The notes under the pieces were generated by a model that ran no database searches, was not told the origin of the DNA, and saw only the letters and a list, made by a program, of their open reading frames with translations. A stretch of 64,000 nucleotides of DNA from Bacillus sp. PAMC26568 (lineage in GTDB: Bacteria; Bacillota; Bacilli; Bacillales; Bacillaceae), in contig NZ_CP060137.1 of NCBI RefSeq assembly GCF_014235785.1, positions 3,782,001 through 3,846,000 of the forward strand, given 5' to 3'. Each line of letters opens with the position of its first letter. Within the stretch, counting starts at the first letter, position 1. Below, in pieces: positions 36,564 to 45,173 of this stretch. Both the position numbers and the translations under genes were made by a program.

Positions 36564-37145
36564 TTAATTCACTTTTTCAGCATATATAATATAGCGCTCA
36601 GGTGCATTGCCGACAAAACTGAAAGGATAACACGTCGTTAAAATAAGTTCTTCCCTTTCATTTTGCAGCGTAATGATGCTTGTATCATCTGCATCTACTA
36701 TTTTAGTTGACTTGATTATGTACTCAAATTCACCCTGCGGCAAAAGAATCTTTAGGGAATCGCCATTTTCCAGGTCTCCCGCTTTGCGAAACACTGTATC
36801 CCTGTGCCCCGACAAAACAATCTGGCCATTTTCATTTGGATAATAGCTGCCTTTGTAATGGCCGACCCCTTTTTCTAAATCATCAGGATCTGTCCCTTCA
36901 ACAATCGGAAGTTCAGCCTTTAATCGATCAATTTTAAGAATCCCTACTGCATCTCCAACCTCAGGTTCATACCTTTCTCCTGAAGGAGGCAATTCCTTAT
37001 CTTCTGCTGATCGGATGGCAGCTTGCGCATCTGCCAAAGTTTGATTCGTTTTTACGTTAGTCTCAACGATTTGCCATACACCATATCCTGTAAAAATAAG
37101 CCCCCCTATAATTAATAGGAGGGAAAAGAATTTGAATTTTGTCAT
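36564..37145 (-). CDS. yhcS: class D sortase YhcS
   Basis: Membrane-anchored transpeptidase of 193 residues that links sorted proteins to the cell wall. It has an N-terminal membrane helix (about 5-27) and the catalytic set His114 (LSGHRDTVF), Cys172 (ILTTCYPF) and Arg184 (APERYI). It corresponds to B. subtilis YhcS, which anchors the nuclease YhcR. No yhcR-like gene with a C-terminal sorting signal is visible in this window, so its substrate must be encoded elsewhere or is missing. Confidence 0.88.
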   Translation of the reverse strand: MTKFKFFSLLLIIGGLIFTGYGVWQIVETNVKTNQTLADAQAAIRSAEDKELPPSGERYEPEVGDAVGILKIDRLKAELPIVEGTDPDDLEKGVGHYKGSYYPNENGQIVLSGHRDTVFRKAGDLENGDSLKILLPQGEFEYIIKSTKIVDADDTSIITLQNEREELILTTCYPFSFVGNAPERYIIYAEKVN

Positions 37146-37229
37146 ATAGTTGGCACTTCTCCTTCAACAATTTAAATCCGCACTTTTAATTACTTAGATT
37201 ATACCAACATTGACAGAATTGTACAAATA

Positions 37230-37561
37230 CTAGTTGGTCTCTGTTCTTTTTTCAATGACAAATTGCAGGGCTGATACAATTTCTTTTTTGTCTTTTGTAC
37301 TCATCACAGAATTCGGATATCGTTTTACATCACTTTTTACATCCTTTAGAATCGTGTAGCCTTTGTTTTCAAAATAAGAGCTTAAAGAAGGAAAAATTTT
37401 GTTGAGTTCAAAATGAACTTCTGCTCACAAGATATGCAGTTGAAGTACAGCTTTTGTACCCTTTTTAGCATCTGAATTTTGAATAAGTGATTTAACATGA
37501 TTTAAGTCGATTTCTTTTGTTTCTTTCAATCGTGACTGTTATTGACTTCTCAGCTTCCATA
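37230..37561 (-). pseudogene. remnant of an unrecognised small gene
   Basis: Leftward reading from an ATG at 37561 gives MEAEKSITVTIE. After a frameshift it continues as LKETKEIDLNHVKSLIQNSD, meets one in-frame TGA, and runs on as AEVHFELNKIFPSLSSYFEN to a TAG at 37230. The peptide is coherent and would be about 110 residues when repaired. I do not recognise the family. One frameshift and one stop suggest recent decay. It lies between the sortase and aldo-keto reductase genes. Confidence 0.55.
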
Positions 37562-37690
37562 TTGCGTACTTTGCCGATTTAATTGTAAAATTCTATAAAA
37601 ACAAGAAAATATTAGTAGATTTTGCCGGATTTCTTTTTATAAAATCAGGGTAATTACCCTATTTTATTTTGTACATAGCTTTTTCAGCCA

Positions 37691-37724
37691 AAAAAAACAG
37701 GCCGTCCGCAGTGGACCGCCTGTT
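37691..37724 (-). terminator. terminator of the aldo-keto reductase gene
   Basis: Read leftward, AACAGGCGGTCC and GGACGGCCTGTT form a strong stem with one mismatch and a short loop, then a run of T. Confidence 0.88.
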
Positions 37725-37739
37725 TATCAAGCTTTAGTA

Positions 37740-38570
37740 TTAAAAATCAAAATTATCCGGATCCGGCCCTACACGTTCGTCACGGTTAAGTCCGTCGATA
37801 GACTCCATCTCTTTCTGTGATAATTCGAAATTGAAGATAGCTGCATTGTCATAAATGCGGTGCTCCTTCACAGATTTCGGTATGGTTACTACTTCATTTT
37901 GCAGATCCCAGCGAAGGATAACTTGGGCGACTGACTTGCCGTGCTTTTCTGCAATTTCACTTAATGTTTTATCATCAAGCAGTTTGCCCTGCATGAGCGG
38001 TGACCATGCTTCAAGCTGAATGTTATGCTGCTTGCAGAATGCTTGAAGTTCCTTTTGAGTCAAACGCGGATGATATTCAACCTGGTTCACCATCGGAACA
38101 ATTTCAGCATCAGCGATAACATCTTCAAGGTGATGAATCTGGAAGTTGCTTACGCCGATCGCTTTCACTTTTCCTTCTTTATAGAGCGTCTCTAATGCTT
38201 TCCATGTTTCCTTATACTTGCCTTTTACCGGCCAGTGAACAAGATATAAATCTAAATATTCTAATCCAAGCTTCGTCATGCTGTCATTAAATGCTTTTAA
38301 TGTGGATTCATATCCTTGATCGGCATTCCACACTTTTGTAGTGATGAATAGCTCTTCGCGCGGTACACCGCTTTCTTTTAAAGCTTGTCCTACGCCTTCT
38401 TCATTTTTATAGGCAGCAGCTGTATCAATGCTTTTATAACCTGCTTCAATTGCCCATTTTACTGAATTGACAACTTCATCGCCATCTTCTACTTTGAAAA
38501 CGCCCAGCCCAAACCAAGGCATTTTCACTCCATTATGTAAGACTGTAACATCCTGCAGGTTTTTTGCCAT
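37740..38570 (-). CDS. aldo-keto reductase
   Basis: NADPH-dependent TIM-barrel reductase of 276 residues, close to B. subtilis YvgN/YtbE glyoxal reductases. The catalytic Tyr54 and Asp49 are in SIDTAAAYKNEEGVG; Lys is in FITTKVW and His in LVHWPVKG; the cofactor region IPKSVKEHRI is near the C-terminus. It probably detoxifies aldehydes such as methylglyoxal. It is a single gene with its own terminator and is divergent from the EcsC gene. Confidence 0.91.
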   Translation of the reverse strand: MAKNLQDVTVLHNGVKMPWFGLGVFKVEDGDEVVNSVKWAIEAGYKSIDTAAAYKNEEGVGQALKESGVPREELFITTKVWNADQGYESTLKAFNDSMTKLGLEYLDLYLVHWPVKGKYKETWKALETLYKEGKVKAIGVSNFQIHHLEDVIADAEIVPMVNQVEYHPRLTQKELQAFCKQHNIQLEAWSPLMQGKLLDDKTLSEIAEKHGKSVAQVILRWDLQNEVVTIPKSVKEHRIYDNAAIFNFELSQKEMESIDGLNRDERVGPDPDNFDF

Positions 38571-38719
38571 GATAATAATCCCCTTTCAGCTATTCAGAAT
38601 ACCTTCATTATCTGATAACTTTCAGCAAAATCCAAAAGATATGCCTCATGTCTTTCTCATTTTGCTTACTTTTTGGTAAAATGGAAGAAGATAGTAAAAA
38701 GAAAGGGACGGTTTAGATC

Positions 38720-39553
38720 ATGGAAACAAAAGAACAGCTTCTCGGTCATTTAAAAGAGATCGAAAAATGGGAAGATGACCAGAAAGGGTTATTTTTCTGG
38801 GAGAAAATCGGACGAATTCCTTTTAAAATACTAGATAAACTGACACCAGCTTTTATTCAAAAGAAAATCGGCATCCTGCTTGATGAACTCGGCAGTTTTA
38901 TTCAGAGCGGCGGAAAGTATTTAACACAAAAAAATGGCATTTTAAAAAAAGTGCAGCATCATGTTCCAAATGAGACTGTGAGCAGTATTGATGATATGAA
39001 AAAAGTTCCAATAAATGTGATGAACCTAGTAGGTGAGGATTTAAAGAAAAACCGCGGAAAAGTTGCCACCGTTCAAGGCGCGACAACTGGATTCGGAGGG
39101 ATTTTTACTCTTGCAGTTGATATCCCTGTTTTATTGGGTCTATCATTAAAAACACTTCAAGAAATTGCGATTGCGTACGGCTATGATCCGACTGATCGGG
39201 AAGAGCGAATTTTCATCGTGAAGTGCCTGCAGTTTGCATCAGCTGATATTGTTGGAAAGCAAGCGATACTAAATGAATTGTCAGGCTATTATAACCGCAG
39301 CATGGCACCTGCCGAAATGATGTCAAAGCTTCAGGGGTGGCGGGAAGTTGTTTATACATACCGTGACCATTTTGGACTAAAAAAATTATTGCAGATGGTA
39401 CCTGTAGCAGGCATGATTTTCGGGGCATATACGAATCGATCAATGGTGAAAGATATCGCAGAGACAGGCATCATGCTATACCAAAAAAGACGGATTCTAG
39501 AAAGGTTAGAGACCGACTCCAATCTTAAACTAGAAGAAGGAACTCAAGGATGA
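38720..39553 (+). CDS. EcsC family protein
   Basis: Protein of 277 residues of the EcsC family (PF12787), named after the third gene of the Bacillus ecs operon. Central hydrophobic segments (GGIFTLAVDIPVLLGLSLKT and LLQMVPVAGMIFGAYTN) suggest membrane association. Molecular function is unknown. It is not next to ecsAB here. The start ATG follows GAAAGGGACGG. A terminator overlaps its last codons. Confidence 0.82.
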   Translation: METKEQLLGHLKEIEKWEDDQKGLFFWEKIGRIPFKILDKLTPAFIQKKIGILLDELGSFIQSGGKYLTQKNGILKKVQHHVPNETVSSIDDMKKVPINVMNLVGEDLKKNRGKVATVQGATTGFGGIFTLAVDIPVLLGLSLKTLQEIAIAYGYDPTDREERIFIVKCLQFASADIVGKQAILNELSGYYNRSMAPAEMMSKLQGWREVVYTYRDHFGLKKLLQMVPVAGMIFGAYTNRSMVKDIAETGIMLYQKRRILERLETDSNLKLEEGTQG

Positions 39554-39567
39554 GTTCCTTCTTTTTT
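39535..39567. terminator. bidirectional terminator between EcsC and DoxX genes
   Basis: AGAAGGAACTC and GAGTTCCTTCT form an 11-bp perfect stem with a six-base loop and flanking A/T tracts. It lies between convergent genes and overlaps the EcsC stop. Confidence 0.9.
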
Positions 39568-39571
39568 CATA

Positions 39572-39973
39572 TTAGAAAAATAATGCATCAAGTGAATAAG
39601 CACCTGCGCCTGTCAAAGCAACACCGATTGCTACTGCAAGAAGAGTCAAATTGAATTCATATCCATTTTGTGCAGCCCAAAATCCGTTTGGTGCATGAAC
39701 TTTAACAATGGCAACAAGCATTGTACCAGCTAAAGCAGCTCCAGCAAGAGGAGTAAGAAATCCTGCCGCAAAAAATGCCCCGCCTGCAAACTCAGCTAAA
39801 CCCGCAATCACGGCCATCGCAACACCCGGCTTAATGCCGATTGATTCAAAGAAACCTCCTGTTCCTTTAATGCCATGCCCTCCAAATGAACCAAACAGTT
39901 TCTGTGCTCCATGAGCCATGAACGATAGTCCAATCACTAAACGAATAATTAAAAGTCCTAAATCTAATAACAT
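39572..39973 (-). CDS. DoxX family membrane protein, MhqP/CatD-like
   Basis: Small four-helix membrane protein of 133 residues. DoxX signatures are LIIRLVIGLSFMAHGAQKLFG and the glycine-rich helix VIAGLAEFAGGAFFAAGFL. B. subtilis MhqP and CatD are proteins of this type induced by quinones and diamide. Two MhqR-like operators upstream support the same role in thiol or quinone stress. It is a single gene; no dioxygenase lies next to it. Confidence 0.85.
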   Translation of the reverse strand: MLLDLGLLIIRLVIGLSFMAHGAQKLFGSFGGHGIKGTGGFFESIGIKPGVAMAVIAGLAEFAGGAFFAAGFLTPLAGAALAGTMLVAIVKVHAPNGFWAAQNGYEFNLTLLAVAIGVALTGAGAYSLDALFF

Positions 39974-40002
39974 ACTGAATCATCCTTCTTTCGATTATTT
40001 TT

Positions 40003-40100
40003 AATTCGAGATATTTACTTAAAAAAATTTTGCTTCTTTACTCTATATGCAGGCTTTGCCGAAAAAATACTTTTAATTAATATATCTTGAATTCAAAGTA
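40003..40100 (-). promoter_or_regulatory. two MhqR-type operators upstream of the DoxX gene
   Basis: TATCTTGAATTCAAAGTA at 40083-40100 resembles the B. subtilis MhqR operator (TATCTCGAATTCGAGATA) with a few mismatches on one arm. A second, half-conserved site lies at about 40003-40018 (AATTCGAGATA, i.e. TATCTCGAATT leftward). The spacing of about 80 bases could allow cooperative binding. Regulation is inferred from similarity only. Confidence 0.5.
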
Positions 40101-40368
40101 ATTATATGCCGATGTATTTAAAATGTCAACACTTCATTTTTAAAGTGAAGCTATGCAGAAGTGTTTATGGGTGATAACAAAAAAGGAGCTATTAAACCAT
40201 AAAATAGGACCTAACAAAGTACACAACTAAACACAAAATGGATCCAATTAAAAAAGGTCCAATTCTTAAAGTCAATTTTTCGACTTTTTTGTGCCGTGAT
40301 TATTTTTCTGCTCCAATCACTCGTTTTAATGCACTTTTTTCTATTATGTATTTATAGTTTCCTAAACA

Positions 40369-40397
40369 ACAATAAAACCGCTTCATCTAGAAGCGGC
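40369..40397 (-). terminator. terminator of the subtilase gene
   Basis: Read leftward, GCCGCTTC and GAAGCGGT form a stem with a short loop, followed by TTTATTGTT. Confidence 0.82.
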
Positions 40398-40414
40398 TCA
40401 GCCTAACATTATTT

Positions 40415-42337
40415 TTATTGGACAACAGCAAATGAGAAATCCTGAGTGCCTGATGGAACATTGTAAGCTTGCACTTCAATCGTGTATGTCCCAGCTTCTG
40501 CACTTGGCAAAATAACGGTTTCCACATTATTTCTGCCATCCCAGCTATTGTTGTAAGGTGCTGTAAAATCGTTTCCTGCATACGTTTTTCCGCTTGGGGA
40601 TTTAATAACCAAATCCAAATCATTGACTAATGAAACAGAGGCTGATGGATTACCTGGATAGTCTGTCCAAGCAAGTGCAATTCTTAACGGTTTTCCGCTC
40701 ACTGCCTTAAATGAATAGGCCGCTTTTTCATTCGTTCTAAGTGCTTTAGATTCATTTGTATAAGCAACATTTACTGATTTATCAAGTGAGACCCTTCCCC
40801 AACCTTGATTTCCGCTTGGGTAGCCAAGGCCAAGGTCTTTCGCTCCCGCAATTAAAGCTGCTTTAATAAGGGATGGTTTTGGAGTGACACCTTTATTTTT
40901 TATAAAGTGCTCACGCAGAAGAGCAACGTTTCCAGCAACAAGCGGGGTTGCCATTGAAGTTCCGCCCATATAAGCATATTTGCTGTTATAATTTGCCCAG
41001 AAAGATGCGTCAGGTGCTAAAGATGAGCGAGTCGATAAAATAAATGTGCCAGGTGCAACGATATCCGGCTTTACTCTTCCATCAGAGGTAAGACCCCGAG
41101 AAGAGAAAGAAGCAATTTGATTGATATTATCTGCATACGATCCAAATGACGGACGGTTATTTTCTGAAGCTCCAACCGTAATTGCATTTTTAGCTGTACC
41201 TGGCGTGCTGATCGTTTTTGAACCTGGCCCCTCATTGCCGGCAGCAAATAACACAGTCATATCATCATTATTATAGACATATTCATCTACTTGTTTAGAC
41301 TCAAGTGTATATGCCCCTCCTACAGGTGCCCCCCAAGAATTGGTATGAACCCTTGCACCGGCACTGTACGCTTGAGAGAAAAGTGAGTTGAGGTTACTAG
41401 GCAAACCTCCAAGTCCTCCATTTGCATCCATGATAGATTGAAAGACAAGACCTGCTTTAGGAGCCATTCCTTTGAACTGAGCATCCCCAAGCACTGAACC
41501 TGCCACATGTGTTCCATGTCCATTTGGATCACTTGAATTGTTCGTACGCCCTAAAGCATATAATGCTTTAATTTTTCCGCCCTTAAAGGCTTCATGCATC
41601 GAACTGTCATTTCTTCCCGTATCAAGGCCGGTATCTGCAACTGCAACTGTCTGACCTGCACCTGTCAATCCATATGTGCTGCTGGCTGTATTTACCTTCA
41701 TGATTCCTGCAGCCACATCGTTGTGAAGCTTAAACGTATTTTCTTTTGCGATGAACAAAGTATCTTCCTGATTTGCGTATTCAATAAGCTCCTCGAGATT
41801 TTTCTTTACCAGCTTTTTCTTTGATTTATTTACATGTTTTAATTCTACGTCAAAAAGCTGGGTGTAGCCTGATTGAAAAAGAGCAGGATCTAATTTATAC
41901 AAAGGCAGGTATGTTTTAACGGACGTAATCCCCTTGCCTTTTTTTAATGAGTTTATTGCTTTTTTCTCAGCCTTCACGACAAAAGCATAATCTGGAACAT
42001 ACTCAATAATTTCAGCTCCGGTACCAGTGATGAGCAATCGATCTGCCTCAGAGACAGGTCCATCAAGCTGAACAATATAAAGAGAGTTTTTCAGACTGGT
42101 CTGTTCAAGCTTTTTCAGCACATTCTTCGGAAGCTTGCTGACATAGCTCTCCATTTTAAACATTGCTTTGCCGCCTGTGCGATTTTGACCGCTGAAAGAT
42201 GTCTTTCCAAATTGCGCGAGCTTCAATTCCTGCAGCTTTTGCGGTGCAGCCTCAGCTTGAATATTCGGCATAAATACAACGCTTCCCGCTAAACAAAGTG
42301 TTGTCATTAAAGCTGTCAACTTAACGCCTTTTCCCAA
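40415..42337 (-). CDS. secreted subtilisin-like serine protease, KP-43 type
   Basis: S8-family protease of 640 residues. A signal peptide (about 1-30) is followed by a long propeptide to about residue 205. The mature enzyme should begin at NDVAAGIMKV, as in the oxidatively stable alkaline protease KP-43. The catalytic triad is Asp235 (VADTGLDTG), His274 (GHGTHVAG) and Ser461 (GGTSMATP), with oxyanion Asn368 (AAGNEG). A C-terminal beta-barrel domain (about 530-640) is also characteristic of that group. It is extracellular, a single gene, with a terminator. Regulation is not evident. Confidence 0.93.
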   Translation of the reverse strand: MGKGVKLTALMTTLCLAGSVVFMPNIQAEAAPQKLQELKLAQFGKTSFSGQNRTGGKAMFKMESYVSKLPKNVLKKLEQTSLKNSLYIVQLDGPVSEADRLLITGTGAEIIEYVPDYAFVVKAEKKAINSLKKGKGITSVKTYLPLYKLDPALFQSGYTQLFDVELKHVNKSKKKLVKKNLEELIEYANQEDTLFIAKENTFKLHNDVAAGIMKVNTASSTYGLTGAGQTVAVADTGLDTGRNDSSMHEAFKGGKIKALYALGRTNNSSDPNGHGTHVAGSVLGDAQFKGMAPKAGLVFQSIMDANGGLGGLPSNLNSLFSQAYSAGARVHTNSWGAPVGGAYTLESKQVDEYVYNNDDMTVLFAAGNEGPGSKTISTPGTAKNAITVGASENNRPSFGSYADNINQIASFSSRGLTSDGRVKPDIVAPGTFILSTRSSLAPDASFWANYNSKYAYMGGTSMATPLVAGNVALLREHFIKNKGVTPKPSLIKAALIAGAKDLGLGYPSGNQGWGRVSLDKSVNVAYTNESKALRTNEKAAYSFKAVSGKPLRIALAWTDYPGNPSASVSLVNDLDLVIKSPSGKTYAGNDFTAPYNNSWDGRNNVETVILPSAEAGTYTIEVQAYNVPSGTQDFSFAVVQ

Positions 42338-42712
42338 AACTACCAGCTCCCTGTAATTTCATATAATAGCAGATTTTTTTATTGCTTCCTTTTTCTACTA
42401 TACTCTACTAATCTACCATATGGATATGAATACTTTGTATTGGGAAAAAGACCTTTATTTTTTAAAATAATAATCAAATAATGAAAAGGGTTTCTCACAT
42501 ATAAATTGTTCTCTTGCCACTGTTTGCAAAAATGCGCATGAGTCTTAAGACACGTTTAGTCTTCACTCTTTGACAATGGGTTCTTCGAAAGTTCTACAAA
42601 AATCGACTAATTCATTAATTATTAATAATGGCAGTTCAGGCTGCTCGTGAAATATACTCAAAGTCAGGAGCCTCAGCTTCTCACAGAAACCTTTCTTTCT
42701 TTAGTCCAACGC
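42338..42712. other. intergenic region upstream of the subtilase gene
   Basis: AT-rich, no supported gene. It must contain the subtilase promoter, but I see no single convincing -35/-10 pair. GAGTCTTAAGAC and AGTCTTCACTC near 42540-42570 are weakly complementary. The open frame at 42647-42835 runs over the next gene and is not supported. Confidence 0.5.
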
Positions 42713-42745
42713 AAAAAAATCTCCCTTATAAAAAAGGAAGATTTC
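42713..42745 (-). terminator. terminator of the flavodoxin-fold oxidoreductase gene
   Basis: Read leftward, AAATCTTCC and GGGAGATTT form a 9-bp stem (one G-T) followed by a T run. Confidence 0.8.
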
Positions 42746-42748
42746 CTA

Positions 42749-43339
42749 TTAATGCTTATTCCCTATCATTTCAACGACTTCTTTGACTTCATTCAGCATG
42801 GATTCTCTTGTCTCGTCATCAACATAAGCCACTGAATATAAAAACTTATGTGCAAGGGTTTCGATTCCGCAAAAATTCATGATGCCGATATCAAATACGG
42901 CCTGCATAGCCATCGTTAATTGCAGAGGTTTTAGAAATTTTTCCGGCTGCCCTGTCGTCTGGAAGATAAGTGCTTTTTTTTTGTTCAGCAAGCCTTCTGG
43001 GCCATCCTCTGCATAACGGAATGCAAAACCATTTGTGAAGACCCTGTCAAAATAGCCCTTCAATATTGCGGGCATTCCATTCCACCATGTCGGATAAATA
43101 AAGACCAGAATATCCGCCCAAATAAGTTCTGCCTGCTCCGTTTGAATGTCTGCTGGTATTTTATCTTGATAAAAGGCTGAATAGCCGTCTTCTGTCAGGA
43201 TTGGATTAAACTTCAGCTGATAGAGATCTCTTTTTCTGATCTGAAAATTCTTGCTTGTAAACTCTTCTTCTACAGCATTGCATATAGCTGAGTTAAAACT
43301 TTCCGGGTTAGGGTGAGCATATATCATTAATACGTTCAT
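42749..43339 (-). CDS. NAD(P)H oxidoreductase, flavodoxin-2 fold (MdaB/KefF-like)
   Basis: FAD/FMN quinone reductase-like protein of 196 residues. The phosphate loop is YAHPNPESFNSAICNAV, and the flavin-contact region FIYPTWWNGMPAILKGYFDRVF is diagnostic. It probably performs two-electron reduction of quinones. A nitroreductase gene lies upstream on the same strand, about 140 bases away; the two may belong to one stress response. Confidence 0.88.
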   Translation of the reverse strand: MNVLMIYAHPNPESFNSAICNAVEEEFTSKNFQIRKRDLYQLKFNPILTEDGYSAFYQDKIPADIQTEQAELIWADILVFIYPTWWNGMPAILKGYFDRVFTNGFAFRYAEDGPEGLLNKKKALIFQTTGQPEKFLKPLQLTMAMQAVFDIGIMNFCGIETLAHKFLYSVAYVDDETRESMLNEVKEVVEMIGNKH

Positions 43340-43477
43340 TTCATTCTCCTAAAATGACTTTTTTACTATTCTTCACAGAGAATGGAAATATTATGATAGG
43401 AGCTCAGCTTTTTTGTTCTTTCATTTAATCCATTTGCTTTCCCGAAGATCCATGCTTTTCTTGAGATCTAAAAAAGT

Positions 43478-44029
43478 TCAAAAAGCAGTCAGCTTGTTCT
43501 TTGCATACGTGCGTTTTCTTTCTTTCTTATTCATGTTTGGATCAAAATATCCCAATTGAAGAATTCCGACGACTTTCTCGCCATTTTGAACACCGATCGC
43601 ACGGCGGAATTTAGGATCGTACATATGGTTAGGCGTTTTCCATACCATCCCCAGCTGTTTTTCCCAGCCTAATAGCTGCAGATTTTGAATGAGTGTGCAA
43701 ATGGCCGCAAAGTCCTCTTCCCAAATTTTCTGGCGGGGATCTTCAGGCATAATCGCAATTAAAAAAGCTGGAACATCTGACAATTTCGAAATGATTTTTT
43801 CATGAGCTTTTGCTTCATAGCAGGAAAGAACAGTTTGCATAAACGCTCCCTTACGTTCTCCGCTCACAAATAAAAAGCGCCAAGGCTCCCTCAAACCATG
43901 GTTAGGAGCCCAGACAGCATCATTCAGCAATGTTACGACATCCTCTTCCTTAACCTCGTTTGGCAGGTAATTTGATTTAATTGACGTTCTTTCACGTATA
44001 ACAGCTGCGATTGATTGTTGCTGTATCAT
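43478..44029 (-). CDS. nitroreductase family protein (YdjA-like)
   Basis: FMN-binding oxidoreductase of 183 residues, a short nitroreductase similar to YdjA types. The FMN loop is RERTSIKSNY near the N-terminus, then LLNDAVWAPNHGLREPWRFLFV and the C-terminal GILQLGYFD. The substrate is unknown. A Fur-like box lies 25 bases upstream of the start, so iron-dependent control is possible. It is followed by the flavodoxin-fold gene. Confidence 0.87.
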   Translation of the reverse strand: MIQQQSIAAVIRERTSIKSNYLPNEVKEEDVVTLLNDAVWAPNHGLREPWRFLFVSGERKGAFMQTVLSCYEAKAHEKIISKLSDVPAFLIAIMPEDPRQKIWEEDFAAICTLIQNLQLLGWEKQLGMVWKTPNHMYDPKFRRAIGVQNGEKVVGILQLGYFDPNMNKKERKRTYAKNKLTAF

Positions 44030-44053
44030 TTTACTTCCTCCGAACTTTTTAAT

Positions 44054-44068
44054 TGATAACGATTTTCA
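44054..44068. promoter_or_regulatory. Fur-like box
   Basis: TGATAACGATTTTCA matches the 7-1-7 Fur core TGATAATNATTATCA at nearly all positions and is followed by ACTATCA, which extends the palindrome. It lies between the nitroreductase gene and the end of pit. PerR or Zur boxes are similar, so the regulator is uncertain. Confidence 0.5.
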
Positions 44069-44127
44069 CTATCATCTGTTTTAAATAGTAGCACTGTGTT
44101 TTTCGTTCGTCAAATGCAGCAGACATA

Positions 44128-44153
44128 CAAAAAACCCTCCAATAAATGGAGGG
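44128..44153 (-). terminator. terminator of the ykaA-pit operon
   Basis: Read leftward, CCCTCCA and TGGAGGG form a 7-bp stem with a short AT loop followed by TTTTTTG. Confidence 0.88.
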
Positions 44154-44161
44154 CCGTCTTC

Positions 44162-45160
44162 TTAGAAGAATAAATTCAAGATAAAGTATGAAATAGCTGC
44201 CAGCGTAGCAGAGATCGGCAATGTAATAAACCATGTAATTATCATTGTTTTAGCCGTTCCCCATTTAACACCTTTAATTCTATGAGCAGAACCTACCCCA
44301 AGAATAGAAGATGAAATAACATGGGTTGTACTGACAGGCAAGTGAATAACAGATGCACCGAAGATTACAGCTGCACCGGTTAAATCAGCTGCAACACCAT
44401 TAACGGGACGGATTTTCATAATCTTTCCGCCAACAGTTTTAATGATTTTCCAGCCGCCGACACTTGTTCCAAGCCCCATCGCAACCGCACATGAAACTTG
44501 AACCCAAGTCTGAATATCTGTCGTGCTTTGAAGATTGCCGGCAATCAGCGCCATAGTAATAATACCCATTGCTTTTTGGGCATCATTTGTACCATGAGTA
44601 TAAGATTGAAGCGCAGCTGTTGCAACCTGAATAGCACGGAAATTTCTATTTGTTTTTGTCAGGTTATTGTTTTTAAAGATGATTTTAAAAATACTGTAGA
44701 CAATATAACCGACAACAAACGCCAAAATCGGGGAAATGATAAGAGCTTGAAGAATTTTTAGAAATCCTGTGTAATTTAACGAACTAAATCCAGCTGCAGC
44801 AATAGCAGCGCCAGCAATCGAACCGATAATCGCATGGGAAGAACTGCTCGGAATTCCGTAATACCAAGTAATTAAATTCCAAGCAATTGCAGCAATCAGT
44901 GCAGCCAAGATAACCACAGATCCATTTTCTAATGTAAACGGATCAACAATGTCCTTTGTGATCGTCTTCGCTACCCCCGTAAATGTCATTGCTCCTACAA
45001 AGTTCATGACAGATGCCAAGATGATGGCTTGTCTTGGTTTAAGTGCCTTAGTTGATACGGATGTTGCGATTGAATTTGCTGTATCATGAAATCCATTAAT
45101 AAAGTCAAACGCTAAAGCGAAAAATACGATTAGAATGGTGAGTATTAAAATAGTATCCAT
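44162..45160 (-). CDS. pit: low-affinity inorganic phosphate transporter Pit
   Basis: PiT-family membrane protein of 332 residues. The two inverted signature repeats are present: GFHDTANSIATSVSTKAL near residue 22 and LQSYTHGTNDAQKAMGII near 190. Transport is coupled to protons or metal-phosphate. It lies 13 bases downstream of the DUF47/PhoU-like gene, the ykaA-pit arrangement of B. subtilis. A paired PhoP-like box lies upstream of the operon. Length is normal for the short Bacillus form. Confidence 0.93.
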   Translation of the reverse strand: MDTILILTILIVFFALAFDFINGFHDTANSIATSVSTKALKPRQAIILASVMNFVGAMTFTGVAKTITKDIVDPFTLENGSVVILAALIAAIAWNLITWYYGIPSSSSHAIIGSIAGAAIAAAGFSSLNYTGFLKILQALIISPILAFVVGYIVYSIFKIIFKNNNLTKTNRNFRAIQVATAALQSYTHGTNDAQKAMGIITMALIAGNLQSTTDIQTWVQVSCAVAMGLGTSVGGWKIIKTVGGKIMKIRPVNGVAADLTGAAVIFGASVIHLPVSTTHVISSSILGVGSAHRIKGVKWGTAKTMIITWFITLPISATLAAISYFILNLFF

Positions 45161-45173
45161 AATAAATGGCCTC

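Noticed and set aside
40185-40260. Possible sixth phased array (AAAATRGGAYC units at 40185, 40207, 40240, 40256)
   Set aside because: Spacings 22, 33 and 16 are irregular, so phasing is not supported; AT-rich low-complexity sequence may explain it.
42647-42835. 62-codon open frame on the + strand next to the flavodoxin-fold gene
   Set aside because: It crosses a clear terminator and lies antisense to the 3' end of a well-supported gene.
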